Source of the DNA: Cordilura impudica | Taxonomy: Eukaryota; Arthropoda; Insecta; Diptera; Scathophagidae | Assembly: GCA_963682025.1 (NCBI GenBank) | Contig: OY821520.1 | Span: 89,143,670-89,207,669, forward strand | DNA: 64,000 nt | Direction of reading: 5' to 3' | Shown here: positions 55,444-64,000 of the stretch, piece after piece | Layout: every line of letters begins with the position of its first letter | Numbering within the stretch: position 1 is the first letter of the stretch | The notes under the pieces: model-generated | What the model was told of the DNA's origin: nothing | Databases searched by the model: none | Seen by the model: the letters and a program-made list of their open reading frames with translations, nothing else | Position numbers and translations under genes: made by a program

Positions 55444-55735
55444 GTTCGATCAGCCGACTCGAACTTATCCGAACTAAGCGATCAGCAGCATGATGCTGAT
55501 TTTATTCAACATTGAGTTTTGTTGCGTGATTAAATGAATAAAACATGTTCGATCAGCCGACTCGAACTACGCGTGCAGCAGCATGAGCTGATTTAACCCA
55601 AAATTGAGTTTTTGAATTATTAAATAATTAAATGTGAATAAAACATTGCGTTCAGCAGCATGATGCTGGTTTTCTTCAACGATGAGTTTCGCTGAGTGTA
55701 TAATTGTGAATAAGAATTGTATTGTATGATGAAAT
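55444..55735 (+). repeat. Three-unit tandem repeat with CAGCAGCATGATGCTG cores
   Basis: GTTCGATCAGCCGACTCGAA occurs at 55444 and 55547 (103 bp apart). CAGCAGCATGATGCTG or a variant occurs at 55483, 55576 and 55653, each followed by a TTGAGTTT-like phrase and TGAATAAAACAT. GC content is raised. The core GCATGATGC is an odd-length palindrome. Nothing coding is apparent. Confidence 0.75.
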
Positions 55736-58041
55736 CAAGAAATATGGGACTTCGTTCGTTCGAGTTACTGAAATTCTGCCATAATTTTTTTTTAGCTGCA
55801 CACATTATGTGTGGATTACAAACTAAATATAAAACGAAAGGTTATATCATAAATTCAGAACTCATGCATTTAAGAACATAACGTAACTGCATGCTGAGCA
55901 GAACCACAAGGACCAAAAAAGAAACATCAAAACATGTTATCTCTTATCCGGAAATACTAGAAGCGACGAAGACAAGGTTCATTCGTTGACTCGTAAATGA
56001 CTACTGCTTAAAAGACACTTTATATATAAAAAATAAAATCCTGCTGAATTGTTACTAAAAGCAGACTGACAAATTGAGAAAAAAATCTCCAGTCAGAATA
56101 TACTGAGCCCTTAAAGAAAGTACATTGAACATATATTTATCACGCTGTCGTTTCAGCCAGTTATAATAGATTGAGCATATATATTACAAGTACTTTTAAG
56201 TACACATACATACATGTATATATGTGTGTGTAAGCTAACACTTTTGTTTATTCTGAAGTGGCGAGAACATGCACTTAGAAAAGTACTTGTAACAAATTAA
56301 TCGGATGTAATAACATAAAAACAACAATTAAGACATATAAAATGTTTCTTGCAATATGTATAATTGTAAAGTAGTTGAAAATTCAATATTATTATAAATA
56401 TATATATATATATATATATACTCAATTCATACTGGATTTAAAATGCAATAGAGAGGTTGCAAGAATCGGTAGAATTAAGAAAAATATATAAACTCAACTC
56501 TTACTCGATTGAAAATACAACAGAAAGGAATCGGTAAAGTGATCGAATATAGATTCGTAAATTAAAAAAAAAACTAATAAAAATTTTAAGATTTTTTTTT
56601 TTTTTTAATTTAAGATTTTCTTAAACAAAAATTAGAAATAAACAATTTAATAATTTTAACTAATTGTCCCTCTCTTTCATTAGATAAAGATATTTGTTAA
56701 AAAAATTAACGGTTTACCATCAACCAGTGCGTGTAGTTATAAAAGTGGTCAAAGTCAACTCTTTCATGATCGTTATTTTACATTGATTATATTTAGTTTA
56801 AAATAAGGTTACATGAATAACTGGTAACTAAATTTTTTACTTAGAACAATTTTATCAAAAAATTATTTTATTTTTTATAACTTTGCCCCACTCTGATATA
56901 TGCCACACTAATGTAATGTACAAAAAAAAATCATTTACCTTTTTCCGTTCAAGAACAACAAATCAGCATGTATTTTACTTACAGTGAAATATCGATTTTA
57001 ATGTAATCAATCACTCTATCAACAGACATATGCATGCAAAAAAATATAAAAAAAAACCTCTAAATAAAGAAAGCCAGGCAACCAGCCAGCATGCATGATG
57101 CATACATGCTAAAGTGGTGGTAAAGGCAAAAAAAAAAAAATAAAGTTAAAAGAAAACTAACAAGTGTTGAGAGTACGTAGATAAGTAAATACACAGCTCG
57201 GAATCAAAAAAAAAAAAAAAAACAATCTAAAGCGTTTCCGAAAATTCCACAGCAACACAATTTCGTGTTATTTTTTTTTTTTTTTTTTTGTTTTGGCAAA
57301 CATGCAGGAAATTTTCTGCAAAATCCTTTTTTCCTGTTTTTTTTGTGCTTAAGCAGAGCTTGAAGAGAAATGTTGATTGTACTTAAAATTCGAACATTTA
57401 AACGGAACATTTAAACGTAGAAACTATTAGTAAATCATGACTTAAAATATTTTTTCAGTATAAATATTTATAAAGATTTTTTTTTTTTAGGGAAAAATTA
57501 AATTTGTTTGAAAATTTTTTACAACTTTTTGTATTTATCATGACTTTGTTGCCATTTGGTTTATTTTTATTTATTTTTTCTGTATTGAAAATTGATTTAG
57601 TTTTTTTTTTTTTTTTATTGGATGATTTTAATTTATATCTTTTAGTACGTTGCTAGAAGGTTATCACGTTTTTTATGTTCTGCACGTAGCTGCAGACATT
57701 TCATGACATGAACTTTCTGTCTAAGTCTACTTTATAAAATTGCGTGGTTGTTTGGCAAGTTGAAAGTATTGTGTTTGTATGTGAACTATATGATTTTAAG
57801 TTTATTTTTCTTCCATAAGCTCATCCTGGGTGGTCATATGTTAAAGTAAACAGAATTAAATCAATACGATTTCAGGAATAGGTTTTTTTGATTGGAATAA
57901 AGAAAATAAAAAAAGAAACATTGATTAAGCAAACTAAAAGGCTTTTTGGAAAACGAAAATTATACAAGCAGACATTCTTTAAACCCTAGTACCAGATTAT
58001 GCTACTGCTATAAACCTTAAGTCAATATTTGTTCTACTAAT
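55736..58041. other. AT-rich DNA, nothing recognised
   Basis: A TA dinucleotide tract at about 56396-56421, poly-T at about 57271-57290, a CATGCATGATGCATACATGC phrase at about 57090. No gene, shared repeat or RNA gene supported. Confidence 0.45.
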
Positions 58042-58518
58042 CTATAATATTAATAGGCAAGGCAATTTTTTGTGACGGATGTAATTTCGTCAGTTTTAAT
58101 TCTATTTTGACCAAACATCCCTCATTTGAAAGTTATTTCTTTTTCGGTGTTCACCAGATTTACAGACTTTATCATTTTTACACTTTTTTGGAGTAAAATG
58201 CATTTAACTGGCTACTAACACATACATAATATTATACAATACAATGCTGCGTGTGTTTATTAAATGTGTTAATGTGTTTGCAAAAAGCCCTCTATTGAAT
58301 TGCAGAATAATTTTGGACATAAACCTATAATGACAATAACGATAAAAATAAGTTTGGACATAAACCAATAACGACAATGATGATAATAAAAAGTGTTGAA
58401 TTGTGAATTGGCTAGAATTGTTACCATACCTTTAGAGTCTTATAAAACAATTTATTAAATGAAAAAATTAAATTTCCTGGAAATTACACTCGAATTTGGA
58501 GGGCTGGGATCTGCTAGT
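58042..58518 (+). mobile_element. Short Helitron-like element (family H), copy 6, long
   Basis: The best 5' end of the family: TCTATAATATTAATAGGC (58041) preceded by A. Ends GGGCTGGGATCTGCTAGT. It is about 130 bp longer than the other copies because of extra DNA at about 58285-58440, including a doubled GGACATAAACC.AATAACGAC phrase (58313 and 58355). Confidence 0.65.
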
Positions 58519-59069
58519 TAAATCTAAATATCTTCAAAGTATCACTACTATGCAATACATTTATCCCAACGTTATTTTACAATCCTCGAAACAGTAGTTA
58601 AAGCCTGTTTCCGGAATGACCTTCAAAGCGATCGCTGATTAAGCGTGTATATCCTTAATCAATTGAAACCCGTGTCCCCGGAGCAGTTTTTATTAGTTTA
58701 TTGAATAACCACTCTGCATTCGATGATTAACCAGGTAAATAATAAGTATGCCTAAATCTGTGCAAATAAATTATATTTCAATATAATCTGATTTACAGGT
58801 CGAACCGTTTCTGTCGCTATTCCAAATTGAGCTTTTTATCTGACTCACACCACTTAAATTATACCCATTATCTACAGTTTGTCTGACGGAATCAAAACAT
58901 TGTATACCACAGCAGTGTAATCATGGGAGATTGTTAATGTGATTTGATATTTTCGCTCTTACATGTTATTCGTATGAATGGTTGGTTAATTCGGTCTCAC
59001 AGGTTCAAGTCACATCACTATTAATATTCCATTTCATATCGTCGTGGTGTTCAGAAAGCATTATTTCAT
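58519..59069. other. Less AT-rich DNA, nothing recognised
   Basis: Compositionally more balanced than its surroundings (for example CCTTCAAAGCGATCGCTGAT at about 58621 and CGGTCTCACAGGTTCAAGTC at about 58992) but with frequent stops in every frame and no motif recognised. Confidence 0.4.
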
Positions 59070-59419
59070 CTATGATATCAATAGGCTAGGCAACTTCTTG
59101 TAACCGATGTTTTATTCCATTGTTTTATCCCGATATTGACCAAATGTATATTATTTGAAAGGCCGTTAGCCGTTTTGCAGATTTACAGATTTTGGAATTT
59201 TTTACCTTATTTTGAGTAAACTGCATTTAAAGATGCTACTAACACATACATAAGATTATACATATGCTATTTGTGTTTTATTAAATTTGCTAATGAGTTT
59301 GTTATCTTCATTCACAATAATAATAAGCCATAAAAATGTTGGTTTGTGAATTGGCTAAGTTGAAAAGTAAAGCTGCATAGAAATTTCACTCGAATTTCGA
59401 GCGCTGGCATCTGCTAGTA
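59070..59419 (+). mobile_element. Short Helitron-like element (family H), copy 7
   Basis: Starts TCTATGATATCAATAGGC and ends CTCGAATTTCGAGCGCTGG then CATCTGCTAGT. The hairpin and CTAGT are intact. Confidence 0.65.
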
Positions 59420-59829
59420 TATATTAATATGAGCCCTTTTTCAAAAAAAAAAAAAAAAAAAAAAAAACGGAGTGTTTCTGGAACTAATAGAGATTTGACA
59501 TAGTTGGGGCTAAAATTATGATTTATAATGCGGTTTACTTTCCTCTCGATATATCGACAATACGAGCAGGATCCTTAATTGTAAACCGAATATTTTTTAG
59601 CACTCTGTGACGTGTTGTTCTTCACTTGATGCTTTTGATCTGCCTTCTTCGAACCGTTTTGTATAATTGAAGATTTTTGCGACAAAGCCTGTTAATGACG
59701 TTGCAGAAGGTATAAGTTCGCCTGCTGCAACACGCTAACCTTTCTGAAGCATTTAATAGAACTTATTTCCGTAACAAAATCAGATATTTTAAAAATTAAT
59801 AAGGTCAATTTCAGTTGTTTAAAAAAATA
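59420..59829. other. Spacer with poly-A tract
   Basis: A 28-base poly-A lies at about 59440-59467. The remaining DNA (CGATATATCGACAATACGAGC, GCCTTCTTCGAACCG) holds no recognised feature. Confidence 0.45.
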
Positions 59830-60545
59830 AGAGTCACAAATGTATTATTATATCCTATCATCAGAATCACTTTCTAAGTCGATTTAGCGATGTCTGTCTA
59901 TCTGTGCGTCCATGTAGTCCATGTAAACCTTGTTATCAAACTACAGGTCGCACATATAAATACATTTTGATGAAATTCACTACATAAGCATCTATCGGCC
60001 AGAACATAAATGCTATTGAAATTGCTGAAAATCAGTGAATTATCAGACCTAGTCCCCATACTAACGACCCCTATGAGATCGACTTAAATTGCCATAACAT
60101 CCAAATTATCATATAGATCTCGGTCAAATTGCGTTTATATATGTTTATTACATCCATTCATCTGTAGTCTAAAAATAAGCCATATAGGACAATTCTTCGT
60201 TATAATTCCCATATGAAGCTGATTTCCAATCTTCACTTAAATCTATCAAAAAAATAAAAATATTGCACATATTTTCCTTAAATTTGATTTGTTTTTGTTT
60301 TTGCAAAAAAATAAGTAACCTAACTAAATATGGTCCATTTTGCGACCTAGTCCCCATATAAATACAGCATCCCCTATTAACTTTTTCATAGCCGAAGGCA
60401 AAAAAAAATATAACAATGCCAGTCAAATTTGGTTTATGTTTATTTCCTATATCTTAGTATTTGGAATTAAGAGATACGGTCTCCAAACGCATGGTATAGG
60501 GTATCGTATAGTCTGTCTAGACCGACCATAATTTCCTCACTTGTT
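59830..60545 (+). repeat. R1 copy
   Basis: CTATCATCAGAATCACTTTC, GCGATGTCTGTCTATCTG, AAACTACAGGTCGCACATA, CAATCTTCACTTAAATCTAT, CCAAACGCATGGTATAGGG and CTAGACCGACCATAATTTC in R1 order. Contains a doubled CATGTAGTCCATGTAAACC. Confidence 0.82.
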
Positions 60546-61230
60546 TATCATAATGAATGATATTTAAACAGCTTGAAGCTGCTAGGGCAGTGGTATAAAA
60601 AAGGGGTTATATTGACAATATTTGACAAATATTGGCACATAGGAATGGCGCGACAAGGGCCAATTTTATTTTTTTTTTTTGGTTTTTGGTGAATCTTCGC
60701 CGTCATATTCCATGGTTAAACGTCCTCGTGCGAGCGTAAATGATGCAGATCGTCCTGTGTCCTATTCCACACAACAACTTATCAACTTTTCACTTTGCAT
60801 TTATCAAATTTCATTTTTTGGCAAAGTGTTTCTGTCGCACAATATTCTTTGCAAATCTCACTTTGCACTAAGCAAATTTTTGCAAAGAATTTGCACTATT
60901 TGCAAAGTCTTTGCAATCTCCTGGAAACTGATTGTGCAAAGTGTTCCACAAGGCATTTCATCATATTTGCATTACTGCCTTAGCATTTTCACTTTGCATT
61001 GTGTTTAAAATCAATATTTTAAACAATCAAAACATGTATATATTGATTTTTGTACTTACACTCTTGTATTTGAATTTGAATTTGCAATTAACGTAGATTT
61101 ATCCTCAGTTAATTTGACAAATCCAAAATATTATAATTTGACAAATCCAAAATATTATAACAGTTATATAATATATGCTTCCAATGAATTATCATATCTT
61201 AAAATGCTATAGTGAATGAAATGAAATATA

Positions 61231-62173
61231 AAGGGTGATTTTTTAAGAGCTATAGGAGAGTTTTCAAAAAAAAAAACACATAAAATTCAAAAAAAAAAAA
61301 ATGCATGAAATCTTTATTTGAATCGATAGTACGGTCCATATAATTTAATGTTTGAAGATTATTTCATGCAAATGTTGACCGTGACTGCGCCTCAAATGGT
61401 CCATCCGCTTAGTCCAATTTTGGCATACTGTTTCCAACATTTCGGCCGGTATCTCACGAATAAATGCTTCAATGTTGTCTTCCAATGCGTCAATTGACGC
61501 GGAATGTCTGCCTAGACATGAGCCTTGACATAGCCACACAAAAAATAGTCTAAAGGCGTTAAATCGCACGATCTAGGCGGCCAATTGACCGGTCCCGAAC
61601 GTGAAATAAAATTTCACCGAACTCGCCTCTCAATTAGTCCATTGTTGCGCGTGCTGTGTGGCATGTGGCACCGTCTTGTTGAATCCACATATCATGCAAG
61701 TCAAGCTCTTGTATTTTGGGCAAAAAGAAGTTGGATATCATCTCTCGGTAGCGCTTACCATTCACAGTTACGTTACGATTCGGCGACGAATCGATAATTG
61801 ATGGTCATCATTAACACTGGCCGATACAGCTGCGATATTTTCTTCAGTTCGCTCTCTACGTAAGCGTGTTGGTGGTTTAATGTCCAACAATGTAAATTTG
61901 GTGCGAAATTTAGTCACAATAGCCCTTATAGCCGCTTCAGTGGGTCGATTAAACTGACCATAAAATGGAAGAAGCGCGCGATGAATTTTCTTAACAGAGC
62001 ACGCATTTTGATAATAAAATTCAATAACTTGCAAGCATTATTCGTTTGTAAGACATTTCATGGTTAAATTATAGACCAAACTGAAGATGTTTGACAATGA
62101 AACAAAACACGAAACGTGCGTCAGCTGTTTAAACCAGTGTTGCCAAAAAGATAATAGCTAAAAAATCACCCAA
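61231..62173 (-). mobile_element. Tc1/mariner-superfamily element, 943 bp, internally deleted
   Basis: Inverted ends AAGGGTGATTTTTTAAGAGC (left) and, in complement, TTGGGTGATTTTTTAGCTAT (right) with TA on both sides (61229-61230 and 62174-62175). The transposase inside lacks its middle. Full members of such families are about 1.3 kb, so some 350 bp is missing. Confidence 0.85.
61345..62034 (-). pseudogene. Tc1/mariner-superfamily transposase, central deletion and stops
   Basis: Minus strand. The N-terminal DNA-binding part at 61800-62034 has FYYQNACSVKKIHRALLPFY, NRPTEAAIRAIVTKF, DIKPPTRLRRERTEENIAAV and ends DDHQLSI. The reading then jumps near 61785-61800 to SSPNRNVTVNGKRYREM, removing the first catalytic Asp region. 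Next are KIQELDLHDMWIQQDGATCH (second catalytic Asp, about 61655-61715) and a C-terminal part with IREIPAEMLETVCQNWTKRM (61345-61569). Stops occur around 61560-61630. The QQDGATCHTA block and the NRPTE start place it with the DDE transposases of mariner/Tc1-related elements widespread in insects. Confidence 0.85.
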
Positions 62174-62404
62174 TATAATTTATTTGTGCTTAACGTTAAC
62201 TAACTTTGTGAAGTCTTGTAAAAATGTTTAAGAATAATATAATCACTTTTATTTGTAACCAGCAACTAAAACGGTTAACAATTAACATCACTAAGAACAT
62301 CTTTTGTTTTTTAATAAAGGAGATACCTACAAATATCAGTAATTAAATCTCTCTCTTTTTGTGTTATTAGTTTTATTTATTATTATTTTTATGTATTGCC
62401 ATTA

Positions 62405-62530
62405 TCCCGGTAGGTGAGTAGGTAGCGTGCTCGCCTATCACGCGGGGGTCGTGGACCCAAAAAACCTGGACCCAAAAATTAGAATCTGCAGACAAGCCAC
62501 TCGGCTTTGCGGAACAAGGATTAAAAAAAT
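62405..62530 (+). mobile_element. tRNA-derived SINE, copy 3, internally deleted
   Basis: CCCGGTAGGTGAGTAGGTAG, then CTCGCCTATCACGCGGGGGT. The B box is lost: after GTCGTGG the sequence jumps to ACCCAAAAAACCTGGACCC and resumes in the body at AGAATCTGCAGACAAGCCAC, ending GGATTAAAAAAAT. It sits within the Harbinger region. Confidence 0.82.
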
Positions 62531-62849
62531 ATGTTAATTTTTTGTAATTACTTGTTTTTCTAAATAAAGAATAAGTGAGTTTCATATTTTTACTCTTATA
62601 TTATTTATTCTCTGAGATCTTAACTTCACACCTCATGTCCCCTAAAAGAAACAACGCTTTTGCAGTGGAAGAAGGTAAAAGCCAAAAAACCAATTTTATT
62701 ACAAAACAATAATATAGTAGCTGGTAAAAAGTATTGTAGCGGGGAAGTAAGTCTTTCCATTCCTCTTGCATGATCCATATTATTAAAGGCACCACTTTCT
62801 TCTTCAGCATTTTCCAGACCCTATTTCAATTTCGCTGTCAATATCTTCC

Positions 62850-63709
62850 AATGCTACAGGCAATTTTGTGTAAGATGGCACAAACAATAAATACCTTTCC
62901 TGTAAACTCAGGCCTCAGTCGCAAATAATTTAGACACGGAATTTTTTTTTAAGAATACCAACACAGTTGGTTTTCAATTACGCACCGTCTTCTATTGTGG
63001 CAATGATTGTAAGCCTCTTCAGCAAGGTTATCGGGACTTCGGCGTAATGTTGGTATTAACCAGTTTTTCAGTCCGTAACCACTATCGCCAAAAACAACAG
63101 CATCCGGAAATGGTCTCCATCCATTGTCAAATCTTTGACTTACATCCGAATTCCGTAACAGCCTTGAGTCATGAACGCTGCCCGGCTAACTTGTATTTAC
63201 ACTGTAAAATGTGTAGTGTGGCCCACATATCATCATCACATTCAATGAGTGCTTTCCATGCCGATCCACATATCCTTCCTCGTGCAATGTGGGTGCAATA
63301 ATTTTACTCTCTTTTGAAATAAAACGTCTATTATAATGTTGACAACTCTATGAATGGCTCTGCAAGCTGTTGATTTTGCAACACCATGCACAGCTGCAAC
63401 TCCATGGTACTGGCACCCATTTCCAAGCCAATGCAAACTCAGTAGCGGTTGATTTTTAGCCCACAAATAATGACTGCGCTGTGTGTTGTGCTTTAATTTT
63501 TCTCTAATTTTATTTGAAACGAAATCAACTTGGATTTCAGTTAAATGAAAACGCTCTTTAAAACTAATGTTTTGTAGTCCCGAAATATTAATTCGGTCTC
63601 CGTAATTTCTTGCTATAACCGCTTCTACAATATCGTACAACAAAAACTCACATTTTAACATTTTGAATGCTTGAATTATTATAACAATATGAATTTGTAA
63701 AGTGATCAT
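62850..63709 (-). pseudogene. PIF/Harbinger transposase (DDE_Tnp_4 type), frameshifted
   Basis: Minus strand. The N-terminal part at 63242-63709 holds LLYDIVEAVIARNYGDRINI, FKERFHLTEIQVDFVSNKIR and a helix-turn-helix VHGVAKSTACRAIHRVVNII. After a stop, frameshift and apparent deletion, the catalytic part follows in other frames. It has PGSVHDSRLLRNSDVSQRF (first Asp codon at 63168-63170), RPFPDAVVFGDSGYGLKNWL (second Asp at 63084-63086), EEAYNHCHNRRRCVIENQ (likely third acidic residue, normally VVER) and LRLRPEFTGKVFIVCAILHK (62900-62960). A remnant continuing to about 62600 (NAEEESGAFNNM) may be the C-terminal tail. The order and spacing match Harbinger transposases well. The gene is dead. 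Confidence 0.85.
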
Positions 63710-63930
63710 TTACCTTGCAAATTTTTAACAAATTTATAAAAATTTTTTGTGCAAAAATAAAATTTCCAGTTTTTGTGGAACGAAACAACATAATTATTTG
63801 CAAAGTCTTTTGAGAATTACACTTTTCAATATTAGCTTTGCACTTTGCACAGGAAAACGTACGTGGAACAGAAATTCCAAAGAGAATAAAAAAATGCAAA
63901 GGCTTTGCAAGTTACACTTCTGAATTTCAA

Positions 63931-64000
63931 CTTATCACTTATCAAATTTTATAGTTCTGAGGAACATAAAGTTTTGAAAGTTGACGAAAAATTTGAGATA
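63931..64000. other. Window edge, nothing recognised
   Basis: AT-rich DNA that may include the outer end of the Harbinger element, which cannot be judged without the adjoining sequence. Confidence 0.4.

Larger units (their letters stand above)
60760..63930 (-). mobile_element. PIF/Harbinger region with CTTTGCA clusters on both sides, invaded by two elements
   Basis: At 60790-61010, CTTTGCA or its complement TGCAAAG occurs about ten times, with several ATTTGCA variants. A second cluster lies at 63797-63915. Between the clusters is a decayed Harbinger transposase (62850-63709), a Tc1/mariner (61231-62173) and a SINE (62405-62530). Clustered subterminal heptamers suggest transposase-binding ends. 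I could not find matching terminal inverted repeats or a TWA duplication, and the right end may be outside the window. Confidence 0.55.

Noticed and set aside
57204..57410. 68-codon gene on the minus strand
   Set aside because: Its Lys and Phe runs come from poly-T and poly-A tracts. No motif or context supports it.

Overview
The window is AT-rich eukaryotic DNA in which I find no intact host protein-coding gene, rRNA or true tRNA gene. The mix of mobile elements points to a higher fly, probably a calyptrate (a blow fly or house fly relative). It includes mariner/Tc1, hAT, Transib and PIF/Harbinger DNA transposons, Jockey-type LINEs, a Penelope-like element, a tRNA-derived SINE, Helitron-like short elements, and a dispersed family carrying GTCC/GTCT simple repeats. 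That assignment is inferred from repeat style. No species-specific gene was seen. The window most likely lies in an intergenic or large-intron region.

Layout. 0.1-2.8 kb: Helitron-like repeats and one copy of the dispersed family I call R1. 2.8-6 kb: AT-rich DNA with a GC-richer trinucleotide patch at 5.2-5.4 kb. 6.0-6.8 kb: an element with perfect 34-bp inverted ends. 7.1-8.2 kb: old R1 pieces. 8.9-10.4 kb: decayed Jockey-type reverse transcriptase followed by a decayed Tc1/mariner transposase on the other strand. 10.4-11.3 kb: a minisatellite-bearing repeat. 15.7-16.8 kb: a mariner with both ends. 18.0 kb: a SINE. 18.6-21.0 kb: a hAT with both ends, an 8-bp target duplication and another element inside it. 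24.8-25.8 kb: repeats. 28.7-29.3 kb: a second hAT fragment. 30.3-31.3 kb: foldback repeats. 32.3-34.1 kb: Helitron-like DNA, minisatellite and a degenerate array. 34.1-35.4 kb: LINE RNase H region split by a SINE.

38.3-48.9 kb is the most layered part. A degenerate GTAC/CTTTT array there is broken by a foldback element with 130-bp perfect hairpin arms, a Penelope-like element, and an R1 copy that is itself split by a 4,280-bp Transib. The Transib ends in RSS-like termini and has a CGTCG target duplication. A 537-bp inverted-repeat element has inserted into the Transib just after its transposase start codon.

52.8-54.8 kb holds a foldback copy, minisatellite and a decayed Myb/SANT-type gene. 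55.4 kb has a short tandem repeat. 58.0-60.5 kb holds Helitron-like and R1 copies. 60.7-63.9 kb is a decayed PIF/Harbinger region containing a deleted Tc1/mariner and a truncated SINE.

Nothing here forms a working pathway. The interest lies in the nesting order, the element termini and the structured repeats.
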